Shown: positions 42,095 to 51,085, counted from the stretch's first letter. The stretch is 64,000 nucleotides of DNA from JACOMS01 sp051252005 (GCA_051252005.1 JBPOEZ010000005.1:253955-317954); one strand, 5' to 3'. A program made the numbers and translations. The notes: a model not told the origin generated them from the letters alone.

Positions 42095-42841
42095 CTATTG
42101 CGAGTTCGTTGGCGGTTTTTGCGCTTTGTGTAGCGCTATTATGCCTAAACTTAAATTTTGAAAGTTAACCTTCTTAAAGCCGTAGGTTTCTAGCTCAGCT
42201 TTGAAAGTTTCTTGGTCTGGCATGTCATGAATGCCTTTGAGTAAGTAATCATGGGCTGACCGATCACCGCCTGTGGCGATCTTTGCGATGACAGGAATGC
42301 ACCACTCCATATATTTCAGATAAGCCCAATGTATGGGTTTTAGAGGTATTCGGGAGGCTTCGAGGCAATAGAGCATGCCATTGGGTTTTAATACGCGCAG
42401 GGCTTCGGGGATTAATTTGTCGCGGTCGCAAATTTTCATTGCGAACGATAAGGCATAAATATCAATAGAATTATCGGCGATAGATTTTAGGTCATGAGCA
42501 TCTAATATTTCGAAACTGAGAATAGATTCAGAAATTCCTCGGCCACGGGCTTTTGCTTCTGCGATTTTCAACATTTCAGGGCAAATGTCAGACGCAATGA
42601 CGGCTGCATTGTTTTTTGTTGTTTCCAAAATTCTAGCGACGCGTAGGGCAATGTCGCCAGTGCCGCTTGCCATATCAAGAATTATACCGTTTGAAACTGC
42701 CGCTATCTCCGCCGACATTTTCCTTTTCCAAAGCCTGTGAGCGCCGAGGCTAAAAATATCACACAAGTAATCATATTTACTGGCGATCCGCGCGAACACA
42801 TTGTCGGCGTCAGGATCAAAACGTGCAGAATTATCAGCCAT
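42095..42841 (-). CDS. UbiE/MenG-like SAM-dependent C-methyltransferase (divergent paralog)
   Basis: The opening FDPDADNVFARIASKYDYLCDIFSLGAHRLWKRKM and the SAM motif ILDMASGTGDIALRVA resemble UbiE. The later block reads YALSFAMKICDRDKLIPEALRVLKPNGMLYCLEASRIP where true UbiE has F-G-I-R-N-V-x and L-E-F-S. The protein is therefore probably a related methyltransferase acting on another quinone-like or lipid substrate, not the housekeeping enzyme. It has normal length at 248 aa. Confidence 0.8.
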   Translation of the reverse strand: MADNSARFDPDADNVFARIASKYDYLCDIFSLGAHRLWKRKMSAEIAAVSNGIILDMASGTGDIALRVARILETTKNNAAVIASDICPEMLKIAEAKARGRGISESILSFEILDAHDLKSIADNSIDIYALSFAMKICDRDKLIPEALRVLKPNGMLYCLEASRIPLKPIHWAYLKYMEWCIPVIAKIATGGDRSAHDYLLKGIHDMPDQETFKAELETYGFKKVNFQNLSLGIIALHKAQKPPTNSQ

Positions 42842-42953
42842 AATAGTCGTTAGAACGGCTTCGGGTTGTATTCAAGGCGGCTTGCTTATTTTGTACTCTT
42901 TGACTTCCTAGTTCATGTTTTTGGTCACCAGGGCCTATCGATTGCATCAGACC

Positions 42954-44054
42954 TTAAAACCCCAGCGGTTTACCTAGCTTTCCTGATTGAAAACAGATCG
43001 CCTTAAAAAGCGTGCCCATCTGGTCGGCGCTCATGAGGCGTTCCATTTGGCGGGCGAGTTTGGCTTTGGCGTCGGGTTTAGCGCGGGCGAGGGCGACGGC
43101 GCGTATTTCTAAGCCGAGCCGCGAGAGGAACGCGCTTTGCGTTTGCGGTTTTGTCGAGGCGAGGCCTATCTCTTCGGCAAACTCTTGCAGGGCGGCGAAG
43201 TCAACGCGGGCGGTAAGGTCCGTATTGCCGGGGTCCGAAAAGACGCCGACTTTCTCGTGCCGTTTGAGGGCTTGTAGCGTATCTCCAAACTCTGTTTCGG
43301 CTGGCCCGTAATCGATAAAAAGCGCCCGTCCGAGATGTGCGTCAAAGCGGGCTTTAATCTGGTCGAGCACTAGATGCGCCGAAGCGCAGACTTCGATCAG
43401 GTCGCCGGTTTTGGCTTTGCTATGCGCGGCGGGGAGTAGCGCCTGAACTGTCTCGCTAATCGCAACAGGCGAAGCGGCATAAGCAAGCCCGCCTGTGTCT
43501 TCGTCGAGCATCACAAGCCGCTCATGCCACCCTTCCGCTTCCGCGAAACGGTCTTTCTGGATGAACTGCCGCACGGGGAGGCAATCCAGAAATTCATTGC
43601 CGATAATAATCGCGGGGCCAGCGGGCACTTGCGAAAGATCAGCGGCCCAGCTTACAGGGATGGACACATTTGCCAGTGTCTGCGCCTGTACGGCTTCGAG
43701 CGCGGCGCTAGCCTCGATCAGTGTGACGCGCACGGCTTTGATGAAGTCCGGGTCAAGCTTTGCGGCGCGGAGCATGTCGCTCATCATAATGCCGCGCCCC
43801 GGGCCAAGCTCCACAAGCTGCACGGTTTCGGGGCGTCCCATATCCTGCCACGTTTGCAGAGCCCAAAGGCCAAGCACTTCGCCAAACATTTGCGACATTT
43901 CCGGCGCGGTGATGAAATCTCCGTCGCTGCCGAGCGGGTCGCGTGTCGGGTAATATCCGTCAACGGGATCAAGAAGGCAAAGCGTCATATATTCGGCGAC
44001 GCTGATCGGGCCTTCCGTTTTGAGGCGGCGGGTGAGGCGGTCTAGCAAAGACAT
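42954..44054 (-). CDS. MidA/NDUFAF7-type protein arginine methyltransferase
   Basis: The start MSLLDRLTRRLKTEGPISVAEYMTLCLLDPVDGYYPTRDPLGSDGDFITAPEMSQMFGE is diagnostic of the MidA (DUF185) family. VQLVELGPGRGIMMSDMLR is the SAM site, and IIGNEFLDCLPVRQFI follows. The mitochondrial relative NDUFAF7 methylates an arginine of a complex I subunit; the bacterial target is not established. It is encoded 9 nt after lgt on the same strand, an arrangement I know from other alphaproteobacteria. Confidence 0.93.
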   Translation of the reverse strand: MSLLDRLTRRLKTEGPISVAEYMTLCLLDPVDGYYPTRDPLGSDGDFITAPEMSQMFGEVLGLWALQTWQDMGRPETVQLVELGPGRGIMMSDMLRAAKLDPDFIKAVRVTLIEASAALEAVQAQTLANVSIPVSWAADLSQVPAGPAIIIGNEFLDCLPVRQFIQKDRFAEAEGWHERLVMLDEDTGGLAYAASPVAISETVQALLPAAHSKAKTGDLIEVCASAHLVLDQIKARFDAHLGRALFIDYGPAETEFGDTLQALKRHEKVGVFSDPGNTDLTARVDFAALQEFAEEIGLASTKPQTQSAFLSRLGLEIRAVALARAKPDAKAKLARQMERLMSADQMGTLFKAICFQSGKLGKPLGF

Positions 44055-44063
44055 GTCTTCGGG

Positions 44064-44954
44064 CTAAGCCTTCTTCTCTTTCGGCTCTTCCGCAATACGT
44101 TTAGGCGCAGCAGGCGGCCTACGGCGCGCCCAAATCACGATGCAAAGACCGATGATGACCATAGGCAGGGAATAGCTCATGCCGCGCGTCAGCGGGCCAA
44201 AGAGCGGCGCGTCAGGTTCTCTAAAGAACTCCACGAATATGCGAAAAGTGCCATAGAGGGCAAAGAATAATCCGGCACAAATGCCGGGGCGGGTGAGGGC
44301 TTTACGCTTTCGCGTTACAAACCAGAGCACGGCAAAAATAGCGAGACCTTCGAGCGCGGCTTCGTAAAGCTGGCTGGGGTGGCGGGGAGACGAGCTTTGA
44401 TCCGTTTTAAAAATGAACGCCCACGGCACATCGGTCACGCGGCCGTAAAGCTCTTGATTGACAAAGTTGGCAAGGCGGACAGCGAATATGCCAAGCGGCG
44501 CGCCAATCGCGGCCATATCGGCCCAGCGCCACAAACTGACTTTGTGTTTTTTGGCAACATATAAGACCGCAAGACAAACACCGGCAAAGCCGCCATGAAA
44601 CGCCATACCGCCTTCCCATACGCGCAGGATGGCGAGGGGATCGGCAATGTATTTATCGAGATCATAGAGAAGGGCCGAGCCAAGGCGTCCGCCGAGGATA
44701 ATCCCCAGCAAGCAATAAAACGCGAAGTCTTCGAGCATAGTTTTGTTGGGAATAATCTCTGACCCGCGCGTAATGCTTTCGGGGATCCAAAGCGCTTTAT
44801 TGCGGGAGGTTTTTACGGCCCAATAATAAGCGGCTAAAATACCGACAATATAAGACAGGCCATACCATTTGATGCTGAGCGGGCCAGGCAGGGGAATGGC
44901 GGTATCGCTTATCCATGGCGGGAAGGTGATGGCATTTGTCAGCAGGTCAATCAT
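44064..44954 (-). CDS. lgt: Prolipoprotein diacylglyceryl transferase
   Basis: Lgt adds diacylglycerol from phosphatidylglycerol to the lipobox cysteine of preprolipoproteins in the inner membrane. Seven membrane segments fit the pattern. The motifs ILGGRLGSALLYDL, GGMAFHGGFAGV (conserved His), RLANFVNQELYGRVTDVPWAF (Lgt signature with essential Arg/Asn) and PRHPSQLYEA are all present. The length of 296 aa is normal. It is divergent from ubiK, with a 95-nt gap. Confidence 0.97.
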   Translation of the reverse strand: MIDLLTNAITFPPWISDTAIPLPGPLSIKWYGLSYIVGILAAYYWAVKTSRNKALWIPESITRGSEIIPNKTMLEDFAFYCLLGIILGGRLGSALLYDLDKYIADPLAILRVWEGGMAFHGGFAGVCLAVLYVAKKHKVSLWRWADMAAIGAPLGIFAVRLANFVNQELYGRVTDVPWAFIFKTDQSSSPRHPSQLYEAALEGLAIFAVLWFVTRKRKALTRPGICAGLFFALYGTFRIFVEFFREPDAPLFGPLTRGMSYSLPMVIIGLCIVIWARRRPPAAPKRIAEEPKEKKA

Positions 44955-45049
44955 GGCGCGGCAATTCGTTCAGGGGTGTCTATGGATTTTGTGTTATAGG
45001 GCTACTATATATAAAGAAAGTCAAAATTGACCCATCTGTGAGGCTAGCC

Positions 45050-45310
45050 ATGCAATCTAAATCAAAACCCCTTGATGACATCACTAATCTTGTCACGAAT
45101 GCTGTCGGCGCGGTGAAAGGCGTTGGGGACGAAATGAAAGCGATGGGTCGCGCGCAAGCCGAACGCCTAATCTCGGATATGGATCTTGTCAGCCGCGATG
45201 AGTTTGAAATCTTGAAAGAGATGTTTTTAACCGCAAAGGCCGAGAACGAAGCGTTAGCTAAAAAGGTTGCAAGCCTTGACCGGCAGGTAAAAGCTTTGAA
45301 GAAGGCTTAG
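45050..45310 (+). CDS. ubiK: Ubiquinone biosynthesis accessory factor UbiK/BMFP family
   Basis: This coiled-coil protein of 86 aa reads MQSKSKPLDDITNLVTNAVGAVKGVGDEMKAMGRAQAERLISDMDLVSRDEFEILKEMFLTAKAENEALAKKVASLDRQV. The V-x-R-x-E-F-x-x-x-x-x-M-x-x-x-A-x-x-E-N-x-x-L pattern is that of UbiK (BMFP), a trimeric accessory factor of aerobic ubiquinone synthesis. ATG 45050 was chosen because the family begins there; the open frame to 44936 overlaps lgt. GAGGC lies just before it. Confidence 0.9.
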   Translation: MQSKSKPLDDITNLVTNAVGAVKGVGDEMKAMGRAQAERLISDMDLVSRDEFEILKEMFLTAKAENEALAKKVASLDRQVKALKKA

Positions 45311-45438
45311 TTTTTCGCAAAACTATCCCCAAAATAGCTAAATATAGTTATCAACAGGGATTGAATAACTATATCTTGTATTTTCCGCACAATTTCTTAA
45401 CGTATCATTAATAAATGTAACGGTGGGAATGCGGCGCT

Positions 45439-45972
45439 ATGAACCTCGCAGACGAACAACAAGTAAGACCACAAGCGAGCCTAAAGGGCTTGCTTGCCGC
45501 GCGGCATAATCCGCTCTCTGTATTTGAGCGGTTGTCTGTTGCCGAGCATTATGAATATGAGCGCGTGTCCGATACAGAGCTTCATGTTTCCTTGCCCGGT
45601 CTTTGGTGTCATCACGATGTGACCCTGACATGGGATGTCCAGACCGAACAAATAAAGCTTATTCTTAGTTTCGATGGGCGGACGCCCGGCGGACGCTCCA
45701 ACGATATTTGCCGGCTTATGTCGCTTATCAATGAACGGTTGAGCATCGGGCATTTTGATTATTGGGATAAAACCGGCACGCTCGTGTACCGTAATGCGCA
45801 ATCCCTGCGCGGCGGCGCCCGGCTGAAGACGGAACAGGCGCAAGACCTGATCGCTCTCGCGCTCGACGCGGCTGAAAGAGGCTATCCAGCCTGTCAGTAT
45901 GTAGTCTGGGCCGGAAAGTCTCCTGAGGACGCGCTGACGTCGGCGCTCGTCGATTTGGCGGCGTATCCCTAA
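45439..45972 (+). CDS. YbjN domain protein
   Basis: The 177-aa protein matches the alphaproteobacterial YbjN family: NPLSVFERLSVAEHYEYERVSDTELHVSLPGLWCHHDVTLTWDVQTEQIKLILSFDGR, then ICRLMSLINERLSIGHFDYWDKTGTLVYRNAQSLRGG. The fold is related to type III secretion chaperones, and the role is unclear. The start codon of proC follows after 1 nt, so both genes are cotranscribed. Confidence 0.92.
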   Translation: MNLADEQQVRPQASLKGLLAARHNPLSVFERLSVAEHYEYERVSDTELHVSLPGLWCHHDVTLTWDVQTEQIKLILSFDGRTPGGRSNDICRLMSLINERLSIGHFDYWDKTGTLVYRNAQSLRGGARLKTEQAQDLIALALDAAERGYPACQYVVWAGKSPEDALTSALVDLAAYP

Positions 45973-45973
45973 T

Positions 45974-46795
45974 ATGGAAGATCCGGATTTCCTCATTGTT
46001 GGGGCAGGCCGTATGGGCGGCGCGCTATTATCTGGCTGGATTAAAGGCCGCAGAAAAGCCATGCGCCCAGAGCAGCTTACCATTATTGACCCTTCGCCAA
46101 GCGAAGCGGCTCTCACGGCGATTGAAAACGGCGCGGTCTACCTCAAAAACCCTGACGCGTCCCTTCGCACTGTGTCGTGCGTTCTGCTGGCGATAAAGCC
46201 GCAAATGTTTGACGTCTTAGCCCCTGCGCTTGCGGCACACCTTCCCAAAGGCTGTCTTATCATCTCAATCTTGGCGGGGACGACGATGACAAGTCTTCGC
46301 GCTATATTTCCAGAACAAGCCATTATTCGCGCCATGCCCAATACACCCGCCTCTATTGGGGCGGGGATTACCGCCTTTACTTGCGCCCCTGATGTGAGCG
46401 ATGAGCAGCGCGTATTAGCGCGTAAGCTTTTGTCCGCAGGCGGGAAGGTGCACGAGGTCGCAAATGAGCATTTAATTGATGTCGTCACCGCAGTCTCCGG
46501 CTCTGGCCCCGCCTATATTTTCCACATGGTGGAAGCTTTGCAAGTCGCCGCGATCAGCAACGGAATGCCAGAAGATATTGCGCCAGATTTTGCGCGGCAA
46601 ACCATTATCGGCGCAGGGGCCTTGCTCAAGGAAAGCCCGCTCAGCGCGACAGAACTTCGGCAAGCGGTCACATCGCCAAACGGCACAACCCAAGCCGCGC
46701 TTGATGTTTTGATGAGCGCAGAAGGCCTACCGCCTCTCATGCGAGAAACCGTCAGCGCCGCCCTAAAACGCGCCAAAGAATTAGGGCAAGGCTAA
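45974..46795 (+). CDS. proC: Pyrroline-5-carboxylate reductase
   Basis: ProC performs the last step of proline synthesis, reducing P5C with NAD(P)H. The N-terminal Rossmann motif is ILIVGAGRMGGALLSGW-like (FLIVGAGRMGGALLSGW here). Then come LLAIKPQMFDVLAPAL, IIRAMPNTPASIGAGITAF and the signature block VTAVSGSGPAYIFHMVEALQVAAISNGMPEDIA. The C-terminal TSPNGTTQAALDVL is the substrate-binding loop. The length of 273 aa is normal. It overlaps the convergent protease gene by 4 nt. Confidence 0.97.
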   Translation: MEDPDFLIVGAGRMGGALLSGWIKGRRKAMRPEQLTIIDPSPSEAALTAIENGAVYLKNPDASLRTVSCVLLAIKPQMFDVLAPALAAHLPKGCLIISILAGTTMTSLRAIFPEQAIIRAMPNTPASIGAGITAFTCAPDVSDEQRVLARKLLSAGGKVHEVANEHLIDVVTAVSGSGPAYIFHMVEALQVAAISNGMPEDIAPDFARQTIIGAGALLKESPLSATELRQAVTSPNGTTQAALDVLMSAEGLPPLMRETVSAALKRAKELGQG

Positions 46796-47472
46796 GCCGT
46801 ATTTGAGGCCGCTTGAACTGCGTCCCATACTGCACTTAGGGATACGAAATCACAGCTTTCGTCTGGGTCTCTATCGGCGTTGAGGTCGGCGGGGGAATTG
46901 CGGGTAATGAGGATGCCAAGGGGTAATCCCGTTTTCGTGTCGATGACGGGGCCGCCGCTCATGCCTGTGACGACGGGTTCGTCTGGCGTTTGAATATGCA
47001 TGATCCATATGCCAGAGCCTTGGCCGCGTTCGAGGTAAACCGTGCCCGTTCTAGCCTCCATAGACTGCGCCCCCGCAGGAAAGCCGAAAGCCGTCACAGA
47101 CTGCCCTCTTACGGGGAGAGGGGGCGGCGCGCTAGGCAGTGTGCAGCCTTTAAAAGCCGCGTCGAGGCCCGCAGGCCAAATCGTTTCGCTTGCATTTTTG
47201 GGCGTAAAGTCCGGCCATTTATGTCCAGCATCAGTCAGCACATGCCCCGCCGTGATCCAGCCATCCCAAGCGGCAAAGAAGCTCGCGTAACACTGAAAGC
47301 CGCGCTCATTGTAAAAGTGCCGCTTAACATCGCAGACAGGATCAATAGCGCGGCGGGACACAGGGGCAGGGCTAACAACGGGCGCTGGAAGCGAAGAAGG
47401 CAGCGTGCGTTTTCGAGGCCAATGGAATAAAGGAAATAGAGGCATGAATTTACTCTGTATGAGGCGGAGCAT
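46792..47472 (-). CDS. Trypsin-like serine protease, 226 aa
   Basis: The chymotrypsin-fold marks are WITAGHVLTDAG (His) and VVTGMSGGPVID (Ser), with the acid likely in GLDAAF (Asp). The N-terminus is basic and proline-rich with only a weak hydrophobic stretch, so export is uncertain. ATG 47472 has no clear Shine-Dalgarno, and ATG 47445 (MPLFPLFHW) is an alternative start. It overlaps the 3' end of proC by 4 nt on the other strand. The substrate is unknown. Confidence 0.83.
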   Translation of the reverse strand: MLRLIQSKFMPLFPLFHWPRKRTLPSSLPAPVVSPAPVSRRAIDPVCDVKRHFYNERGFQCYASFFAAWDGWITAGHVLTDAGHKWPDFTPKNASETIWPAGLDAAFKGCTLPSAPPPLPVRGQSVTAFGFPAGAQSMEARTGTVYLERGQGSGIWIMHIQTPDEPVVTGMSGGPVIDTKTGLPLGILITRNSPADLNADRDPDESCDFVSLSAVWDAVQAASNTA

Positions 47473-47517
47473 TTACACAAGAGCCGAGCGTGCTATCGTA
47501 TCTCAAAGGAGATAATT

Positions 47518-48084
47518 ATGGTCTATGTGAGAATATTACTGTCAGGTTTATTGGCGGCAAGTTTAACGGCGTGCACGACGGCGCCTTCGATGGCCCAGCC
47601 GCAAGAGGCGACGGATCTCTTCCATACATCCATGCCCAAAGCTCATGATGAACCAAGACCTTATAATGCTGAAAGCGACGCGAAAGCTGACGTAGCAGCG
47701 GCTTTGGAAACGGCGAAGGCCGAGGGCAAAATGACGATCGTCGCCATGGGTGCGAACTGGTGCCATGATAGCCGAGGGCTTGCAGCGCAGTTTGAGAAAG
47801 AACGGTTTACGCCGCTGTTCGAAGATCATTACGAACTTGTCTATGTGGATGTAGGGCAAAGGGATCGCAATATCGACATTGCGCAAAACTTTGGTGTGGA
47901 CGCCATTTACGGGACGCCAACCGTCTTTGTCGTGGACACGGACGGAACCGTCTTGAACCTAGACACTGCGCCGACATGGCGTAACGCGGATAGCCGTTCA
48001 GAAGATGACATCTGGGATTACTTTAACGGCTTCACCCAAGACGTTGATACAAAAGATGAGGCCGCAATAAAGCCGGACGAGTAA
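47518..48084 (+). CDS. Thioredoxin-fold lipoprotein with single-Cys active site
   Basis: The N-terminus MVYVRILLSGLLAASLTACTTA has a lipobox ending at Cys19. A thioredoxin-like domain follows: KMTIVAMGANWCHDSRGLAAQF, YELVYVDVGQRDRNIDIAQNFGV and YGTPTVFVVDTDG (cis-Pro). The active site is W-C-H-D-S, with one cysteine instead of C-x-x-C, so it cannot form the usual disulphide. It may act as a sensor or isomerase-like protein in the periplasm. AAAGGAG stands 6 nt before the ATG. Confidence 0.9.
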   Translation: MVYVRILLSGLLAASLTACTTAPSMAQPQEATDLFHTSMPKAHDEPRPYNAESDAKADVAAALETAKAEGKMTIVAMGANWCHDSRGLAAQFEKERFTPLFEDHYELVYVDVGQRDRNIDIAQNFGVDAIYGTPTVFVVDTDGTVLNLDTAPTWRNADSRSEDDIWDYFNGFTQDVDTKDEAAIKPDE

Positions 48085-48096
48085 AGCGGGTAGTGA

Positions 48097-48121
48097 AAGT
48101 CAGCGCCAAAGACGCTGACTT
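48097..48121. terminator. Stem-loop between convergent thioredoxin-like and aqpZ genes
   Basis: AAGTCAGCG (48097-48105) pairs perfectly with CGCTGACTT (48113-48121) around a 7-nt loop, between the stop codons of two convergent genes. The A and T ends give short U-tracts in both directions, so bidirectional termination is likely. Confidence 0.6.
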
Positions 48122-48133
48122 ATAATCGCATAA

Positions 48134-48808
48134 TTATGTATTATCTTCGAGCAAGCCGAGTTTAAAAATAAGGCCCGCAAGGACTGCGCCGATAGCCGGC
48201 GCGGCAAAGAAGAGCCAAACTTGGCCTAGTCCTGTAAACAATGCCGGACCAAAACTACGGGCCGGATTGACGGAGACGCCTGTCACCTGAATACCAACGA
48301 GGTGAATAACGTATAATGTCAAACCAATCGCGAGTCCGGCCATAGCGGCGGGCGCTTTCTTATGTGTTGCGCCTAAAATAACGACAACAAAAAGGAAGGT
48401 GGCGACAACTTCGAATAGGAAGGCGGCTTGAAGGGAATATTCCCCAAGGTAGCCTGGGCCCCATCCATTTTGTCCAAGACCATTGACGACCAAATCGTAA
48501 TCCGCTTTGCCACTAGCAATCATATAGACGAGCGCTGCGCCAGTGACGGCGCCCATAAATTGCGCGATCCAATATTGTAGCATTGCCCCAACGCTCATAC
48601 GGCCAGAGATGAAAGCGCCTAAGGAAACAGCCGGATTAACATGACATCCCGAAATCGGTCCAATGCCGTAAGCCATTGCAACAATCGCGAGGCCAAAGGC
48701 GGCTGCGATACCGGCTTGTCCGATTTCCGCGCCTCCCAAAACGGCTGCGCCGCACCCAAACAGAACGAGCGTTGCCGTCCCGATAAACTCTGCTAAAAAC
48801 TTTTTCAT
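48134..48808 (-). CDS. aqpZ: Aquaporin Z
   Basis: This is a water channel of the MIP family with 224 aa and six membrane helices. Both NPA boxes are present: GCHVNPAVSLGAFISGRM and TGVSVNPARSFGPALF. The Arg after the second box (NPARS) and the narrow-filter residues (Phe in the first helices, His in VIHLVGIQVTG) indicate a water-selective channel rather than a glycerol facilitator. ATG 48808 follows GAGGGATATT on the minus strand. Confidence 0.95.
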   Translation of the reverse strand: MKKFLAEFIGTATLVLFGCGAAVLGGAEIGQAGIAAAFGLAIVAMAYGIGPISGCHVNPAVSLGAFISGRMSVGAMLQYWIAQFMGAVTGAALVYMIASGKADYDLVVNGLGQNGWGPGYLGEYSLQAAFLFEVVATFLFVVVILGATHKKAPAAMAGLAIGLTLYVIHLVGIQVTGVSVNPARSFGPALFTGLGQVWLFFAAPAIGAVLAGLIFKLGLLEDNT

Positions 48809-48946
48809 AATATCCCTCTAGATTCATATGCGCCGCAAAAGTGCGAACGCGAAGCCCCATGAATATATCGAAGACAAGGCTTGAATAGGAGATGAACGAG
48901 AGGGTGGCTCACCTTTGGGGGCAGGCTGGATGGATGGCCAGAGCCG

Positions 48947-50158
48947 CTAGGGCGCTTTGCCTTTTTCAGCCGCTTCCATGACCCGCAAGAGGTTCCCGCC
49001 CCAGATTTTGGCTATGTCGGCTCTGGAATATCCGCGCGCGACAAGCTCGGCAGTGACGTTCTTTGTTTCGGACGCGTCTTCCCACCCGTCAATGCCGCCG
49101 CCGCCGTCAAAATCGGACGCGATGCCGACATGGTCGATACCGGCGACTTTTACGGCGTGATCAATATGGTCGACAAAGTCGGCAACAGAGGCGCGCGGTT
49201 CTATTTTCCACATACCTTTCAGGCGAGTTTCATAGTCGGCTTGAGCTGCGCTGCTCATCATTGAACGAGCTTCGGGCGTATCAAGTCCCATTTCTTTTTT
49301 AAGGTCTTCTTGGAAGGCGTCTTGCTCTGCCGTATAGGGCTTAACATAGGCATCAAGGGCCACAATCTGTGCGACGCCGTTCACATCGCGAATTTTACGC
49401 AGCTGCTCATCATCAAGGTTTCTAGCCGAGTCGGCGATAGCTTTGACGCCGGAGTGCGAGGCAATGATAGGCGCGCGCGATAAATCCGCCGCCTGCATCA
49501 TGGTCTCTTTTCCGGCGTGAGAGACATCAACCATGATCCCCGCTTCGTTCATGGCGAGAACAAGGGAGCGCCCCAGTTCAGAGAGGCCATTATGGCGGGG
49601 GCCATTATCGCGCTCAGGGTTAGCATTGGAGCTGTCGCCAAATTGGTTGTGACCGAAATGGGTGATGCCCATATAGCGCACGCCGCGTTCGGCCCAGCTT
49701 GGGACTTCATCGAGAGACTCTCCGAGCGGATAGGCATTTTCCATGCCGACAAGAACGGCATGCTTACCGCTGGCTATGATGCGGCGAACGTCGCTGGCAG
49801 TTTTCGCCAGTTCGACTTGATTATAGTATTTCTTGTTCAGGGCCTGAATGGCCGAAATGCGGGTTTCGGCAATTTTGCTGGCTGTTGTATACCCCTCCGC
49901 TGTGAGCTTGCCTTGCGGCGTGTAAACAATAAAGAACGCGGCATCGAGCCCGCCGGCTGTGAGCTTGCCCAAATCGACTTGCAAATCCGTCGCCGTACCG
50001 GGGTCAATTTCGGTCATATAGGTCAGCGGAATATCCACATGCGTGTCTATCGTTGTGAGGCCAGCATGCAGCGCGTCTACATCAAGGACTGTCTTCGCCG
50101 GAGCAGTAGCGCAAGCCGACAGTGATAGCGTGAGAAGGATAGGAATGATTTTTTGCAT
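48947..50158 (-). CDS. Membrane dipeptidase, M19 family, lipoprotein
   Basis: The N-terminus IIPILLTLSLSACATAP is a lipoprotein signal with lipobox L-S-A-C. The renal-dipeptidase fold is shown by IDTHVDIP (H-x-D), VLVGMENAYPLG (bridging Glu), GITHFGHNQFGDSSN, GIMVDVSHAGKETM, IIASHSGVKAI (His) and HVGIASDFDGGGG (Asp). It hydrolyses dipeptides with two zinc ions, probably in the periplasm. The length of 403 aa is normal. Confidence 0.95.
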   Translation of the reverse strand: MQKIIPILLTLSLSACATAPAKTVLDVDALHAGLTTIDTHVDIPLTYMTEIDPGTATDLQVDLGKLTAGGLDAAFFIVYTPQGKLTAEGYTTASKIAETRISAIQALNKKYYNQVELAKTASDVRRIIASGKHAVLVGMENAYPLGESLDEVPSWAERGVRYMGITHFGHNQFGDSSNANPERDNGPRHNGLSELGRSLVLAMNEAGIMVDVSHAGKETMMQAADLSRAPIIASHSGVKAIADSARNLDDEQLRKIRDVNGVAQIVALDAYVKPYTAEQDAFQEDLKKEMGLDTPEARSMMSSAAQADYETRLKGMWKIEPRASVADFVDHIDHAVKVAGIDHVGIASDFDGGGGIDGWEDASETKNVTAELVARGYSRADIAKIWGGNLLRVMEAAEKGKAP

Positions 50159-50333
50159 GATGGGCCCCTATGATAGCGGCGATTATATTATGTCTGCCGC
50201 GTAAATGTTGTGCCGTTTATATCCTGCTCGCCCGCATAAATATAGGTTTCATTGCGACGCGCTTTGTTGCCCTGTTTTCACGAATTTTGTAGGGTCTTAT
50301 AGGCGTACTTAGTGTTAGTCTAAGCCGAATGAT

Positions 50334-50927
50334 TTAACGACGGAGGCGCTCAAAATCATGCGCCATATCTTCTGCGAGATTTTCTATATCTCGCGCGTCG
50401 GTTCCGCGTTGATGCTCAATCTTCAAGGCTGATAAACTGGATTGGTAACGTAGAGCCAGTCTTCTGCAGTCGGTGTCCTGAGGAATTTCTCCCATGGCTT
50501 TAGCTTTGTCGAAGAGATCAACGAAGACAGAATTCAGTTGTGCCAGATAACGCCGTGCGTCTTCGGCTATGGCCGTGTCTAATGTCATTTCGCCCAATAT
50601 AGTTTTAATCAACATACAAGCGTGACAGGGCTCGCCGGTTTTCAGAGGGCGTCCAACCTCCCGTAAGTTATGCGTTAAGACGTTAAGCGGGGAATTTTCG
50701 GTTTCCAAAAGAGATTGAAACTGATTTTGCAGAGTTTGAAAGTATCGTTCCAGTGTCGCGCGGTACAGATCTTCTTTGCTATTAAACGCTGCGTATATAC
50801 TGCCCGGTTTCATTTTTAAGGCGGCTTCGAGATCTTTAAGAGAAGTGGCGTGATAGCCTTTCGCCCAAAATAAGGTCATGGCGGCATTTAGGGCAGTATC
50901 GCGGTCATAGGGACGAGCACGGATCAT
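50334..50927 (-). CDS. TetR/AcrR family transcriptional repressor
   Basis: The N-terminal HTH reads RARPYDRDTALNAAMTLFWAKGYHATSLKDLEAALKMKPGSIYAAFNSKEDLYRATLERY, typical of TetR regulators. The C-terminal ligand/dimer domain contains GEPCHACMLIKTILGEM with a C-x-x-C that might respond to thiols or electrophiles. It is divergent from the CMD-like gene, with tandem palindromes between them, so it probably represses that gene and itself. Confidence 0.93.
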   Translation of the reverse strand: MIRARPYDRDTALNAAMTLFWAKGYHATSLKDLEAALKMKPGSIYAAFNSKEDLYRATLERYFQTLQNQFQSLLETENSPLNVLTHNLREVGRPLKTGEPCHACMLIKTILGEMTLDTAIAEDARRYLAQLNSVFVDLFDKAKAMGEIPQDTDCRRLALRYQSSLSALKIEHQRGTDARDIENLAEDMAHDFERLRR

Positions 50928-50989
50928 ATGGGCCTTTTAATCATTGCGTCCATCTGTGTCACGGAACATTCCTCACTGATGTATCACAT

Positions 50990-51029
50990 TTGAGTGATCA
51001 CTCAATAATCATCTTGAGTGATTAATCAA
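50990..51029. promoter_or_regulatory. Tandem palindromic operators in the tetR/CMD intergenic region
   Basis: TTGAGTGATCACTCAA (50990-51005) is a perfect 16-bp palindrome. TTGAGTGATTAATCAA (51014-51029) repeats its left half exactly and its right half imperfectly. The starts are 24 bp apart. They stand between the divergent regulator and the CMD-like gene, the usual place for TetR operators. Confidence 0.8.
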
Positions 51030-51085
51030 CACTCCCTACTTACGCTTTATCCGATCACGGAGACACCTAGATTTTAAAGGACGTT

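Noticed and set aside
41889..42161. Ninety-codon plus-strand open frame
   Set aside because: It overlaps the methyltransferase gene on the other strand, is rich in Arg with no motif, and its membrane-like end lies in a different frame with stops above it.
43524..44045. Plus-strand open frames inside the MidA-type gene
   Set aside because: They are antisense shadows of a well-conserved family.
45361..45400. DnaA-box-like sequence near TTATCAACA as a replication origin
   Set aside because: It is a single imperfect match without a cluster, dnaA gene or AT-rich unwinding element.
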